DNA from: Quadrisphaera sp. RL12-1S
Lineage (GTDB): Bacteria > Actinomycetota > Actinomycetes > Actinomycetales > Quadrisphaeraceae
Length of the DNA stretch: 64,000 bases
Reading direction: 5' to 3'
Assembly (NCBI RefSeq): GCF_014270065.1
Contig: NZ_JACNME010000012.1
Coordinates: 62,001 to 126,000, forward strand
The notes under the pieces were generated by a model. It saw only the letters and a list, made by a program, of their open reading frames with translations. It ran no database searches and had not been told where the DNA came from. Of the stretch, positions 1-8,134 are shown in pieces. Each line of letters begins with the position of its first letter. The first letter of the stretch is position 1. The translations under genes and the position numbers were made by a program.

Positions 1-239
1 GTGTCCGCCGACGCCAGGGCGGACAGGTCGCCGTCCACCGTGATCGAGAAGCCGCTGGTGGTCCGGACCGGGCGCCCGTCGACGCTCACCAGGTGCACGC
101 GGTAGCCCACGTCCCCGTGGCCGAAGACGTGGGTGGCGATGGTCAGGTCGAGGGCGACGACGTCGGCGAGCGCGAGCACCACCAGCACGTGGCGCCCGTC
201 GTCGTCCTCGTGTGCGCTTCTGACGAGATCGTTGCCCAC
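1..239 (-). CDS. GlxA-family transcriptional regulator, 5' part only (runs off the window edge)
   Basis: Reading leftwards from a GTG at 239, 79 codons are open to the window edge. They match the N-terminal DJ-1/PfpI-like half of GlxA/FtrA-type AraC regulators: a hydrophobic strand with LALADVVALDL, then THVFG, then YRVHLVSVDG and RTTSGFSI. The C-terminal AraC helix-turn-helix expected in this family lies outside the window, so it is inferred. A CACGTT minus-10-like box sits 7 nt before the GTG, which suggests a leaderless transcript. The gene is divergent from the DJ-1/PfpI gene at 293, the usual arrangement for these regulators and their targets. No other in-frame start is better placed. 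Confidence 0.72.
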   Translation of the reverse strand, partial: MGNDLVRSAHEDDDGRHVLVVLALADVVALDLTIATHVFGHGDVGYRVHLVSVDGRPVRTTSGFSITVDGDLSALASAD

Positions 240-257
240 AGTGGCGAACGTGCCACT
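240..257. promoter_or_regulatory. Dyad AGTGGC-N6-GCCACT between divergent GlxA-type and DJ-1 genes
   Basis: Perfect 6-bp inverted arms (240-245 and 252-257) with a 6-nt spacer lie immediately upstream of the GTG at 239. They overlap the proposed minus-10 box of the regulator (247-252). Position suggests an autoregulatory operator that could also act on the gene at 293. The binding protein is inferred, not seen. Confidence 0.45.
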
Positions 258-292
258 CCCACCCACCTCGGGGGAAGCGGCAGCCTGGCCGC

Positions 293-937
293 ATGCGCAT
301 CGAGATCGTGGTGTTCGACGGGTTCGACGAGCTGGACGTCTTCGGGCCCCTGGAGCCGCTGGCGAACGTCGCCGGCCAGGGGGCGGACCTCTCCGTGCAG
401 CTCGTCGGGGCGCACGGCCCCGGCACCGTGCTGGCGCAGCACGGCACGCGGATCGTGGTCGAGCACGGGCTGGGGGCCGGCGCGGAGGTGCCCGACGCCG
501 TCGTCGTCCCCGGCGGTGGGTGGCTGAACCGCGCCCCGCAGGGCGCGTGGGCGCAGGCGCAGGACGGCGCTCTGCCCGCGCGGCTGGCGGAGCTCGCGCC
601 GGGCCTGCGGTGGGTGGCCTCGGTCTGCACCGGTGCGTTCCTGCTGTCCGCTGCGGGGCTGCTCACCGGGCGTCCGGCGACGACGAACAGGTCGGCGAAG
701 GCCGAGCTGGCGGCCGCCGGCGCGCGCGTCCTCGACCACCGGGTGGTCGACGACGGAGACGTCGTCACCGCGGGAGGCCTGAGCGCCGGCATCGACCTGG
801 GCCTCCACCTCGTGGAGCGCGAGGCGGGGGCCGCGCTGGCGGACCGGGTCACCGCGGCGCTGGAGCACCAGCGGTCCACCGACACGTGGCGGCGCGACGC
901 CGGACGGCCGGTCTCGATGCTCGGCGACCCGCGGTGA
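293..937 (+). CDS. DJ-1/PfpI family protein (isonitrile hydratase / GATase1-like)
   Basis: A 214-aa protein of the DJ-1/PfpI (glutamine amidotransferase class I-like) fold. The N-terminus IEIVVFDGFDELDVFGPLE is typical of the isonitrile-hydratase/GlxA-N branch. The nucleophile elbow is S-V-C-T-G-A-F with Cys112, followed by LLSAAGLLTGRPATTN. Acidic residues near the N-terminus would complete the active site. The substrate cannot be read from sequence. The ATG at 293 follows a weak CAGCCT box by 6 nt and has no close Shine-Dalgarno, so the mRNA may be leaderless. Its divergent regulator of the same fold suggests it is a regulated stress or catabolic enzyme. Confidence 0.82.
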   Translation: MRIEIVVFDGFDELDVFGPLEPLANVAGQGADLSVQLVGAHGPGTVLAQHGTRIVVEHGLGAGAEVPDAVVVPGGGWLNRAPQGAWAQAQDGALPARLAELAPGLRWVASVCTGAFLLSAAGLLTGRPATTNRSAKAELAAAGARVLDHRVVDDGDVVTAGGLSAGIDLGLHLVEREAGAALADRVTAALEHQRSTDTWRRDAGRPVSMLGDPR

Positions 938-950
938 CCGCGCCTCGCCG

Positions 951-1196
951 TCAGTACCTGCTGGCGGCGCCGGCGCCGGCGTCGGGGCGCTGGGCGGGGC
1001 GGAAGCGCTGGCAGGCGCACGCGTCGCAGACGGTGCGGACGTAGGGGTGCTCGTGCAGGTGCCACATGTGGCCGCAGGTGCACAGGGTCATGGCCACGGA
1101 GGCGCGGCGGTCGAGCTCGAGCAGCTCGGGCGGCCACTCCTCCTCGACCGGTCCGACCAGCCGCGCGAGCAGCCGGCGCAGCGCCTCCTTGAGCAC
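951..1196 (-). CDS. Small zinc-ribbon-like protein with CxCGH...H...CxxCxC pattern
   Basis: The conserved part is the C-terminal half: CTCGHMWHLHEHP, then VCDACACQRF. This Cys/His spacing is found in small actinobacterial proteins thought to bind zinc. The N-terminal half is a charged helix (LKEALRRLLARLVGPVEEEW). I chose the GTG at 1196 (81 aa). The frame stays open to 1307, but that would run through the promoter and start of the divergent MFS gene at 1321, and the extra residues look like non-coding translation. No clear ribosome binding site is visible. Function unknown; the metal site is inferred from Cys/His spacing. Confidence 0.55.
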   Translation of the reverse strand: MLKEALRRLLARLVGPVEEEWPPELLELDRRASVAMTLCTCGHMWHLHEHPYVRTVCDACACQRFRPAQRPDAGAGAASRY

Positions 1197-1307
1197 GTCA
1201 CAGGGTGGAACGCGGGGGCCACCAGCACAAGTGCCAGCGGTCCCCCCCGCAGGCCCGACCGGCTGAGAGCTGGACCACGCGCCAGGTCCGGTGTCGGTGA
1301 TCGCCAC

Positions 1308-1313
1308 TACGGT
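1308..1313 (+). promoter_or_regulatory. Minus-10 box TACGGT of the leaderless MFS gene
   Basis: TACGGT is followed by 7 nt and then the GTG at 1321, so transcription would begin at or next to the start codon. The same geometry recurs at several other genes here. No convincing minus-35 is visible. Confidence 0.55.
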
Positions 1314-1320
1314 GCGGGCC

Positions 1321-2763
1321 GTGCGAGGAGGACACGGCGCCCCACCGCCGCGAGCCGCGCTGCGGGACCTGTTCCGCGGCGCCCGCGGGCGCCTGCTCGG
1401 CGCGTTCCTGCTGACGGAGTTCGCCGCCGGCGTCGGCGGCCTCAGCTACTCGGCGGTGCTGCCGGTGGCGGCCCGCGAGCTCGGGGGCACCGCGCTGTAC
1501 GGCCCGGCGGTCACCGCCTCCGGCGTGGTGAGCATCGCGTTCATGGCGTTCGGGGCGTACCTGCACGGGCGGCTCGGCCCGCAGGTGCAGCTGTGGGCGT
1601 CCACGCTCGTGTTCCTGCTCGGCGTCGCCGTCACGGTCACCGCGCCGAGCATGGTGTGGGTCGTCGCCGGGCTCGCGCTGCGCGGCGTGGCCGCTGGCCT
1701 CATGGCCGGGCTGGGGCTGGGGGTGCTCGCGCAGCTCTACCCCGACGCCCGTGAGCGCGAGCGCGCGTTCGGCCTCTTCGCGCTCATGTGGGTGGTGCCG
1801 TCCCTCGTGGCACCGCTGGTGAACAGCGCACTGCTGCTGAGCCTGGGCTGGAGGACGGCGATGGCGTGGCCGGCGCTGCTGCTCCTGGCGGGCCGTCTGG
1901 GGATCTCCCGGGCCATGCGCGTGGTGGTGCGGGAGCCGCCCGCTGAGCCGACGAGGGTCCGCGGCCCCGGGGCGTTCCTCGCTGTGGCCGGCGGGCTCGC
2001 GGTGGTGCAGGTGGCCGTCGGCGCACAGGCGCGTCTCGGACCTGCGCTGGGCGTCGTCGCCGCCCTCGTCCTCTGCGTCCTGGTGCTGGTGCTGCCGTTC
2101 CGGCGGGCGCTGCGACTGACCGTGCCCGGGCAGCGGCGCGTGCAGGCCGGTGGCTGGGTGCTGGCGCTGGTGTGCGGGTGCTACTTCTCCCTCGACGCGC
2201 TTTTGCCGCTGCTGGCGGTCACCTACCTGGACCGCACGGGAGTGCTGGCCGCGGTGCTCGTGGCGGTGAGCGCCCTGACGTGGGCGCTGGTCAGCGGCGG
2301 AGGGCATGGCGCTCGGCTCTCGGCGAGGGCGGCCCACCGCGTGGCCGGGGTGGCCTTCCCGGTGTGCGGGCTGCTGCTCGTGGTGTTCGCCGGGGCGCTG
2401 ACCGCGGACGTCGTCGCCGGGAGCGTCGTGCTGTGCCTGGTGGCGGCCGTCAGCGGTCTGGCCGTCGGCGCTTCCTACCCCAGGGTCATGGCACAGGCGC
2501 TGGACGGGTTCGACGTGCGCGACGGGACGACCACCACCCACGGCGGCGTGGCGCTGGAGCTGGGAGAGGACGTCGGGACGGCGGTCGGGGTCAGCCTGCT
2601 CGCCGGGGTCGGTGCGCTGGCCGTCGGCGCCGGGCCCGCGTGCGTAGTAGCGCTGGCGGCGGCGTTCACGGCCGTCGCCGCCGCTGGGTGGGCGCTGTCG
2701 GGGCGCAGCGGGGTCTGGGGACCGGCCGCGTCCCCCGAGGGGGCCGTCAGCGGGCGCGGCTAG
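1321..2763 (+). CDS. MFS transporter
   Basis: A 480-aa major facilitator with about 12 hydrophobic segments. The first begins near LLGAFLLTEFAAGVGGLSYSAVLPVAA, and a typical loop-2 region follows (AYLHGRLGPQVQ). This suggests an export-type permease, but the substrate cannot be assigned. I chose the GTG at 1321 rather than the earlier GTG at 1291, because a TACGGT box lies 7 nt upstream of 1321 and the ten extra residues add nothing recognisable. The stop codon TAG (2761-2763) is also the first half of the minus-10 box TAGCGT of the next gene. Confidence 0.78.
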   Translation: MRGGHGAPPPRAALRDLFRGARGRLLGAFLLTEFAAGVGGLSYSAVLPVAARELGGTALYGPAVTASGVVSIAFMAFGAYLHGRLGPQVQLWASTLVFLLGVAVTVTAPSMVWVVAGLALRGVAAGLMAGLGLGVLAQLYPDARERERAFGLFALMWVVPSLVAPLVNSALLLSLGWRTAMAWPALLLLAGRLGISRAMRVVVREPPAEPTRVRGPGAFLAVAGGLAVVQVAVGAQARLGPALGVVAALVLCVLVLVLPFRRALRLTVPGQRRVQAGGWVLALVCGCYFSLDALLPLLAVTYLDRTGVLAAVLVAVSALTWALVSGGGHGARLSARAAHRVAGVAFPVCGLLLVVFAGALTADVVAGSVVLCLVAAVSGLAVGASYPRVMAQALDGFDVRDGTTTTHGGVALELGEDVGTAVGVSLLAGVGALAVGAGPACVVALAAAFTAVAAAGWALSGRSGVWGPAASPEGAVSGRG

Positions 2764-2766
2764 CGT
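2761..2766 (+). promoter_or_regulatory. Minus-10 box TAGCGT of the leaderless DUF402 gene, overlapping the upstream stop codon
   Basis: TAGCGT, 7 nt, then GTG at 2774. The TAG doubles as the stop codon of the MFS gene. This gives the DUF402 gene its own promoter although it looks operonic. Confidence 0.6.
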
Positions 2767-2773
2767 CGTCGTC

Positions 2774-3325
2774 GTGATCGGTGACGAGGTGCAGGTGGCG
2801 TTCACCAAGTACGACGGCTCCCCGCACTGGCACATCGGCACCCGGCTGCTGGGCGAGGACGAGCACGGCACGTGGCTGCACTCCCCCGCGGGCACGTTCA
2901 CGTGGCGGCCGGGGCTGGCGTTCACCTACGACCGCGCCAACGTGCTGTGCGTCCCCCGCGGCCAGCACTGGGCGGCGACCCTCTACGACGGCGGCGGCGC
3001 CTCCGCTGTGACCACGTACGTCGACATCACCACCCCGGCGGTCTGGTCGGCGGGGCGCGTGACGATGTCCGACCTCGACCTCGACGTGGTCCAGCGGGTG
3101 GGCGAGGAGCCGTTCGTCGACGACGAGGACGAGTTCGAGCTGCACCGCGTCCGCTACGCCTACCCCCCGGAGCTGCAGGCGCAGGCGCGCGCCGCCAGCG
3201 CCGCGGTGCTCGCGGCGGTGACGGCGCGCCAGGCCCCGTTCGACGGCGCGACGGCGGCGAGGTGGCTGGCCCTGGCCGAGCCGGCGTGGACGCCGGTCGC
3301 CCCGCCGGCGCGACCGGCGGGTTGA
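2774..3325 (+). CDS. DUF402 domain protein (FomD / nucleotide phosphatase-like)
   Basis: A 183-aa protein with the DUF402 core: WHIGTRLLGEDEHGTWL near the N-terminus, then YVDITTPAVW and the acidic VTMSDLDLDVV near the middle. Known members such as FomD and SA1684-type proteins are metal-dependent nucleoside di/triphosphate hydrolases, and the acidic DLDLD stretch fits the metal site. No C-terminal extra domain is present. Translation very likely begins at the 5' end of the mRNA, since TAGCGT precedes the GTG by 7 nt. It converges with the DUF952 gene, leaving only 16 bp between stops and no visible terminator. Confidence 0.8.
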   Translation: MIGDEVQVAFTKYDGSPHWHIGTRLLGEDEHGTWLHSPAGTFTWRPGLAFTYDRANVLCVPRGQHWAATLYDGGGASAVTTYVDITTPAVWSAGRVTMSDLDLDVVQRVGEEPFVDDEDEFELHRVRYAYPPELQAQARAASAAVLAAVTARQAPFDGATAARWLALAEPAWTPVAPPARPAG

Positions 3326-3341
3326 CCGACGTCGCCGCCCC

Positions 3342-3740
3342 TCAGCGTCGGGGCGGGCTGACGGCCACGTCGAGACCGCCGAGGTCAGGCAGGACCAGCA
3401 CGCCGTCGTCGTCACGCGAGACCCCGAGCGCCTCGACCACGGCGTCCACGGGGACCGGGCCGTAGACGTGCGGGTAGGAGGGCTGGCCCGCCGACGCCTG
3501 CTCCCACCGCACCGGAGAGCCTGCGGCCTCGCACGCGGCGACGTCCACGACGAGCAGCACGTGGTCTGCCAGGTCCTCGCCGTCGTAGAGGGCCGCCACC
3601 ACCGCCGGGAGCTGGCTCGCGGTCGAGGCGTGGACGAACCCCACGTCGTCGAGGTCCGCGCCGAGGGTGGACCCCCGGTACTCACCGAGCTGGCGGGCCC
3701 GCTCCCACGCGGCCGCCTGCGCCAGGTGGAGGACCCTCAC
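3342..3740 (-). CDS. DUF952 domain protein
   Basis: A 132-aa protein that matches DUF952 over its whole length: LHLAQAAAWERARQLGEYRGS, GFVHAST, then the C-terminal PSYPHVYGPVPVDAVVEAL. DUF952 proteins are small, soluble and of unknown function; they resemble ADP-ribosyl/glutathione-transferase-type folds only loosely, so I assign no activity. Start is the GTG at 3740; no clear ribosome binding site. Its upstream region (3741-3951) is shared with the divergent FkbM gene and contains two hairpins. Confidence 0.8.
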   Translation of the reverse strand: MRVLHLAQAAAWERARQLGEYRGSTLGADLDDVGFVHASTASQLPAVVAALYDGEDLADHVLLVVDVAACEAAGSPVRWEQASAGQPSYPHVYGPVPVDAVVEALGVSRDDDGVLVLPDLGGLDVAVSPPRR

Positions 3741-3797
3741 GAGACCGGCCTCACGGGTGCGGTCGAGGTCACGGGGACAGGCTCGGTGCCGGCCGCC

Positions 3798-3814
3798 GGC
3801 CCGTCAACCGGGCC
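3798..3814. repeat. Short inverted repeat GGCCCG-N5-CGGGCC
   Basis: Six-bp perfect arms around TCAAC lie in the divergent region between the DUF952 and FkbM genes, 5 bp before a larger inverted repeat. No T-tract follows on either strand. Role unknown. Confidence 0.4.
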
Positions 3815-3819
3815 ACCGC

Positions 3820-3868
3820 GGTGCAGTCCAGGGTCAGGGACGGGCTTCTCCTGCCCCTGGACTGCACC
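3820..3868. repeat. 14-bp perfect inverted repeat in the DUF952/FkbM intergenic region
   Basis: GGTGCAGTCCAGGG at 3820-3833 is repeated as its exact reverse complement at 3855-3868, around a 21-nt loop. It lies between two divergent genes, where a terminator is not expected. An operator, an RNA leader structure or a remnant of a mobile palindromic element are all possible. Confidence 0.6.
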
Positions 3869-3896
3869 AGCGCGGGCGACCTTGGCGCCGCCGCCG

Positions 3897-3902
3897 TAAC
3901 GT
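3897..3902 (+). promoter_or_regulatory. Likely minus-10 box TAACGT for the FkbM methyltransferase gene
   Basis: TAACGT lies 49 nt before the GTG at 3952, which would give a leader of about 40 nt. The leader ends in an AGAGGGGA ribosome binding site, so this gene is not leaderless. Confidence 0.45.
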
Positions 3903-3951
3903 GCCGAAGACCGGGGTCCGTCGGCACCGGCAGCCGACCAGAGGGGACCCC

Positions 3952-4827
3952 GTGACGCGCACCTGGACCGACCTGCTGGCCCCCGAGCGGCTCACCGCCG
4001 TGGTGGACATCGGCGCCAACCCCATCGACGGCGACCCGCCCTACGTCGACATGCTGCGCGCCGGCCTGTGCACGGTCACCGGGTTCGAGCCGCAGCCGGA
4101 GGCGCTACAGCTCCTCCTCGACGCCGCCGGCCCGCACGAGCGGTACCTGCCGCACGCCGTCGGCGACGGCGGCGAGCACGAGCTCAAGGTCACGTGGATG
4201 AACGGCATGACCAGCCTGCTGGAGCCCGACGTCGCGCGGCTGTCCACCCTCAACGAGTTCGCCCGCTACGGCGAGGTGCTGAGCCGCACCACCCTGCAGA
4301 CCACGCGCCTGGACGACATCACCGACCTCGGCCCGATGGACCTGCTCAAGATCGACGTGCAGGGCTCGGAGCTGCCCATCTTCCAGAACGGCCGCGCCAC
4401 CCTGGCGGGTGCGGTGGCCGTGCACACCGAGATGTCGTTCGCGCCGCTGTACGAGGGGCAGCCGCTGTTCGGCGAGGTCGACGCCGAGCTGCGCGCCCAG
4501 GGCTTCGTGCTGCACACCTTCGCCACGCTCAAGAAGTGGCCGATCGCCCCCGCGGTCATCGACGGCTACATCTTCACCAACCACCAGCAGGTCATCGAGG
4601 CCGACGTCGCCTACGTCAAGGACTTCGGCCGCCTGGACGAGCTCTCCGCGGAGCAGCTCACGCACCTCGCGCTGCTGGCCCACCACGTGTACGCCTCGCC
4701 GGACCTCGCGGTCCGCTGCCTGGTGCAGCTGGTGGCCGACGGCGCCGTGGACGACGCCGTGGTGCCCGCCTACGCCGAGGCGCTCGGCCGTTCCGTGGCG
4801 ACGAACGGCGTGCGCTCGGACCGGTGA
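3952..4827 (+). CDS. FkbM family methyltransferase
   Basis: A 291-aa SAM-dependent methyltransferase of the FkbM type. Motif I is VVDIGANPIDGDPPYVDML near residue 15, and the acidic strand VTGFEPQPEAL follows. The family hallmark appears as MDLLKIDVQGSELPIFQNG near residue 125, then TEMSF. FkbM enzymes O-methylate sugars or hydroxyls of natural products and surface glycans. Placement beside glycosyltransferase operons suggests glycan methylation. The start is supported by AGAGGGGA 5 nt before the GTG. Its 3' end overlaps the convergent GT2 gene by 58 bp. Confidence 0.85.
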   Translation: MTRTWTDLLAPERLTAVVDIGANPIDGDPPYVDMLRAGLCTVTGFEPQPEALQLLLDAAGPHERYLPHAVGDGGEHELKVTWMNGMTSLLEPDVARLSTLNEFARYGEVLSRTTLQTTRLDDITDLGPMDLLKIDVQGSELPIFQNGRATLAGAVAVHTEMSFAPLYEGQPLFGEVDAELRAQGFVLHTFATLKKWPIAPAVIDGYIFTNHQQVIEADVAYVKDFGRLDELSAEQLTHLALLAHHVYASPDLAVRCLVQLVADGAVDDAVVPAYAEALGRSVATNGVRSDR

Positions 4828-6092
4828 GCAGGCCGCTGGAAGCGGGGCTCGTGCTGGTGGTCGGCCCGGCCCCAGGCCCGCTGCAGGTCGACCTCCTGCG
4901 GCACGTCGGCTGACACGCCGGCCACGTCGAGCGCCAGCACGTCCGCACCGTCAGCGCGGTGGTCGTCACGGGTGCGCCGCACCAGCAGGTGCTCCCCCAC
5001 GGCCACCGGCGCCACCTCCGCCAGCTCGGCCAGCGTCGCACCGGCCAGCACCACGGGCCGGTCGAGGTCCACCCGGTAGCGGCAGCGCCCCAGCACCGCT
5101 CGCGGCGGCTCGCCGACGTGCACGCGCGGGTCGTCCAGGAGCTCGGCCACCCGCCCCTCGCGCAGCCACACGCCCGCGTCGCTGCCCGCGAGCAGGGACG
5201 CCACACAGGCGACCACGTCCGCAGGGTCAGCAGTCGCGTCGTCGAGGACGACGACGACGTCGGGGTGGTCCCACACCAGCGCTCCACCCGGCTGCCCGCG
5301 CGTGGCCGGGCCGGCCACGAACCGCGCCAGCGCGAGCCCCTCCACGTTGCGGGAGCGGCGCGCGTCGTCGTCGTCGGTGCGGCCGGCGAAGTCCTCGCCG
5401 TCGTGCCAGGCCACCGCGGACGGCTCGTGGCGGAAGGTGGCGCCGGCCAGCCAGCAGCGGTGCGCGAGCTCCCAGTCCTCCCCGCCGTACGCGGTGAACG
5501 ACTCCTCGAAGCCACCCACCCGCTCGAACAGGGCGCGCGTGGTGCTGAGCACGGCGGAGATGACGAAGCGGTAGGCGTCGTCGCCCGCGCTGCGCAGGTG
5601 GTCGGTGCGCTCGTAGGCCTCGAGCAGCCACGCCGGCTCCTCGAACTCCCGCGGCGCGGCGCCGGCGTCACCGGAACCGAGCCAGCGGCGCAGCTGGTCC
5701 GGCGACGTGGCGGCGAGGTCGCCGTGGCGGCGCCGGCCCACCACGAGGTCGGCGCCCGCCTCGACCGCGCGGACCACCGCGGAGACGTAGCCGGGCTCGG
5801 GCACGGTGTCGGCGTCGAGGAAGCAGATGACCTCCCCGGTGCTCGCGGCGGCGCCGAGGTTGCGCGCGGCGGCGGCGCGGAAGCCCTCGTCGGCCTGCGC
5901 GACCACGCGCACCCGGTAGGGCCGCTCGCCGGGGTCGGGCGCCTGCGCCGAGCCGTCGTCGGCCACCACCACGTCGAGCAGGTGCAGCGGGTGGTCCTGC
6001 AGCTCCAGCGCCGTGAGCACCAGCGCCAGGTCGTGCGGCAGCTCGTAGTGCGGCACCACCACCGAGACGGTGGTGGTGCTCGGGCCGCTCAC
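4770..6092 (-). CDS. Glycosyltransferase family 2 protein
   Basis: A 440-aa GT-A enzyme. The N-terminus is VSVVVPHYELPHDLALVLTAL, the nucleotide-sugar/metal motif is CFLDADTVPEPGYV, and the acceptor-side motif is FTAYGGEDWELAHR. The C-terminal 150 residues are variable and carry no recognised domain. GTG at 6092 overlaps the stop of the upstream glycosyltransferase by 4 bp (GTGA), so the two are translationally coupled. It is the last gene of the operon WcbI - GT4-like - GT2, and its 3' end overlaps the FkbM gene on the other strand. The sugar and acceptor are unknown. Confidence 0.85.
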   Translation of the reverse strand: MSGPSTTTVSVVVPHYELPHDLALVLTALELQDHPLHLLDVVVADDGSAQAPDPGERPYRVRVVAQADEGFRAAAARNLGAAASTGEVICFLDADTVPEPGYVSAVVRAVEAGADLVVGRRRHGDLAATSPDQLRRWLGSGDAGAAPREFEEPAWLLEAYERTDHLRSAGDDAYRFVISAVLSTTRALFERVGGFEESFTAYGGEDWELAHRCWLAGATFRHEPSAVAWHDGEDFAGRTDDDDARRSRNVEGLALARFVAGPATRGQPGGALVWDHPDVVVVLDDATADPADVVACVASLLAGSDAGVWLREGRVAELLDDPRVHVGEPPRAVLGRCRYRVDLDRPVVLAGATLAELAEVAPVAVGEHLLVRRTRDDHRADGADVLALDVAGVSADVPQEVDLQRAWGRADHQHEPRFQRPAHRSERTPFVATERPSASA

Positions 6093-7132
6093 GCGAGCCC
6101 GTCCAGCACCGCGCGCACCTGCGCCGCGGTCTCCTCCACGGTCGGTCCGGTCGGCGCACCGGGAGCCGCCCACGTGCTGGCCGGGTCGGCCCACGCGCGC
6201 GCCAGGGCGCCTGGCAGGTCGTCGTAGACCAGCACGCAGCCCGGGGTGCGCTCCAGCAGCTCGTCCGCGTAGTCGCTGCGCGGCACCAGCGGGCGCCGGC
6301 CCGCCGCGACCCACGCGTTGATGGAGCCCGACGCCGACAGGTGCGCGTGCGGCGCCACCGGCACCACGGGTGAGCGCAGCAGGCCCGGCAGGTCCTCCAC
6401 CGGCACCCAGCCGGTCACCTCGGCGGTCCGGCCGAGCGCACCGGCCTGCTCCCGCAGGGCCTCGACCAGGTCCTCGTGCCCGGGTGACGGCCTGCCCCAC
6501 GCCAGCAGCCCGACGCCCGGGGGCAGCACGTCGAGCGCATCGACCACGGCGTCGTGCCCCTTGCCCGGGTACAGGTAGCCGAGCACCGCCACCGCCTGCA
6601 GCGGGGCGTCCGGGTCAGCGGGTGCCCCGGCCGCCTGCGCGAGACCGCCCGCGAGCACCGGCACCGGCAGGGGGACGACGACGACGTCGAGCCCGTCCGG
6701 CCCGTCCCCGGGCCAGCACGCGCGCAGCAGCCTCTCCTCGTGGCGGCTCGCCACCACCACGGCGGCCGCGGCCTGCGCCACGCGCCGGTACGCGGCGGCG
6801 CGCCGCGGGTGGTTCACCGCGCCGTCGCTGGCCTGCGGCAGGTCGTGCAGCGCCACCACCAGGCGCCGCTCCCCGGCCAGCGCGACGAGCGCGTCGGCGG
6901 CCTCCTCGGGCCCCCGGCCGAAGAGCTTGTCGGTGACGTGCACGAGCACCGGACCGGGCGGTGCCGCCCGCACGGCCTCGAGCAGGGCCTCGCTCCCGGG
7001 GCGCTCGGCGAGACGCACCAGGTGCACCGGCGCCGCGTCGGACGCGCTCCGGGCCAGCGCGCGGTGCTGGTCGAGGGCGACCTCCACCACGCCGTGCTCC
7101 TCGGGGCCGACCACCAGGCAGACGACGCTCAC
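6089..7132 (-). CDS. GT-B glycosyltransferase (GT4-like)
   Basis: A 347-aa protein with a GT-B look. The N-terminal half holds VLVHVTDKLFGRGPEEAADALVAL and VVVASRHEERLL. The C-terminal half has AVAVLGYLYPGKGHDAVVDAL, a typical glycosyltransferase group 1 linker strand, then EVTGWVPVEDLPGLL and ASGSINAWVAAGRRPLVPRSDYADELL. The catalytic E-x7-E motif is degenerate. GTG at 7132 overlaps the WcbI-like stop by 4 bp, and its own stop overlaps the next GT start by 4 bp. A role in the same surface-glycan assembly is inferred. Confidence 0.75.
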   Translation of the reverse strand: MSVVCLVVGPEEHGVVEVALDQHRALARSASDAAPVHLVRLAERPGSEALLEAVRAAPPGPVLVHVTDKLFGRGPEEAADALVALAGERRLVVALHDLPQASDGAVNHPRRAAAYRRVAQAAAAVVVASRHEERLLRACWPGDGPDGLDVVVVPLPVPVLAGGLAQAAGAPADPDAPLQAVAVLGYLYPGKGHDAVVDALDVLPPGVGLLAWGRPSPGHEDLVEALREQAGALGRTAEVTGWVPVEDLPGLLRSPVVPVAPHAHLSASGSINAWVAAGRRPLVPRSDYADELLERTPGCVLVYDDLPGALARAWADPASTWAAPGAPTGPTVEETAAQVRAVLDGLA

Positions 7133-8127
7133 GCGGCCCGGCCCGGTCCGGCAGCGCCGCCACCCGCGAGCCCCGCGTGGGCCGCGGCGGCAGCGGCGTG
7201 GCGCGCCAGGCCGGCCTCGGCGACGCCGGGGTGCTCGGCGTACCAGCGCAGGTGGGCCTCGCGCACCTCGTCGTCGTCGACCTCTCGCCCGGCCACGGTC
7301 CACGAGGCGCGAGCGGCGCCCGGGTCCGCGGCCAGGCCCAGGGCGTCGAGCACCTCGGGCAGCACGGGCGCGTGGACGCTGTCCAGCAGGGTCCGGCCGG
7401 GGTCGGTGACGCGGTCGGGCAGGCCGACGGCGGCCAGCACGCGGCCGGCGAGCCCGAGGAGCACCGCGTTGCCGGGGTGGTTGACGGTGTGGGTGGCCCG
7501 CGCTCCGGCCTCGGTGAAGAGGTCGACCACGGGCAGCGAGCCGTGGCGGGTCTGGCGCGTGCGCAGCTCGGCCGCGGACAGGTCGCGCACAGCGCGCACG
7601 GCCTGCGCGGAGGGGACCTCCGGCAGCGGCGCGGCTCCCGCGGCCAGGGCCAGGGTGCGCAGGTCGTGGTAGGGCACCAGCGGTGGCTCGCCCGCCCCGG
7701 GCGACCTCACGACCACCTGGAACGGGTGCAGCGCGGCCCAGCGCAGCACGGGCACCACCACGAGCTGCGGGCGGCGCAGCGCGCGGGACGCGACCTCGGC
7801 GGTGCCGAGCGGGAGACCGCGGTAGCCGTCCGCCACGGGCTGGGAGACCAGCACGTCGACCTGGGCGAGCAGCGCGTCCAGGTGGGGCAGGTCCTCGGCG
7901 GTGAGCTCGTGCACGGGCGGCACGCGCACCGTCCGCACCGGCGAGGGGGGCTGCGTCTGCGAGGGAGGCTGCGTCTGCGAGGGACCGCCGGCCAGCAGCA
8001 CGCGCAGCGACTCCGCCTGGCAGTTGCCGTGCACGAGCACCAGCGGGCGCTCGTCCTGCGGCACCGGTTCCAGGCCGTAGAAGATCCCGTAGTGCCGGTG
8101 CCGGCCCGTCACCTCACCCGTCAGCAC
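7129..8127 (-). CDS. WcbI family polysaccharide biosynthesis putative acetyltransferase
   Basis: A 332-aa protein with LVLVHGNCQAESLRVLL near residues 30-45. The GNCQ motif is the mark of WcbI, a CoA-binding protein of capsule clusters that is thought to acylate the polysaccharide. A short low-complexity insert (SQTQPP twice) follows, encoded by a tandem DNA repeat near 7940-7985. The GTG at 8127 has TACTGT 7 nt upstream, so the operon mRNA is probably leaderless. This is the first gene of a three-gene operon with two glycosyltransferases. The catalytic role is inferred from the family. Confidence 0.75.
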   Translation of the reverse strand: MLTGEVTGRHRHYGIFYGLEPVPQDERPLVLVHGNCQAESLRVLLAGGPSQTQPPSQTQPPSPVRTVRVPPVHELTAEDLPHLDALLAQVDVLVSQPVADGYRGLPLGTAEVASRALRRPQLVVVPVLRWAALHPFQVVVRSPGAGEPPLVPYHDLRTLALAAGAAPLPEVPSAQAVRAVRDLSAAELRTRQTRHGSLPVVDLFTEAGARATHTVNHPGNAVLLGLAGRVLAAVGLPDRVTDPGRTLLDSVHAPVLPEVLDALGLAADPGAARASWTVAGREVDDDEVREAHLRWYAEHPGVAEAGLARHAAAAAAHAGLAGGGAAGPGRAA

Positions 8128-8134
8128 CTCCAGA

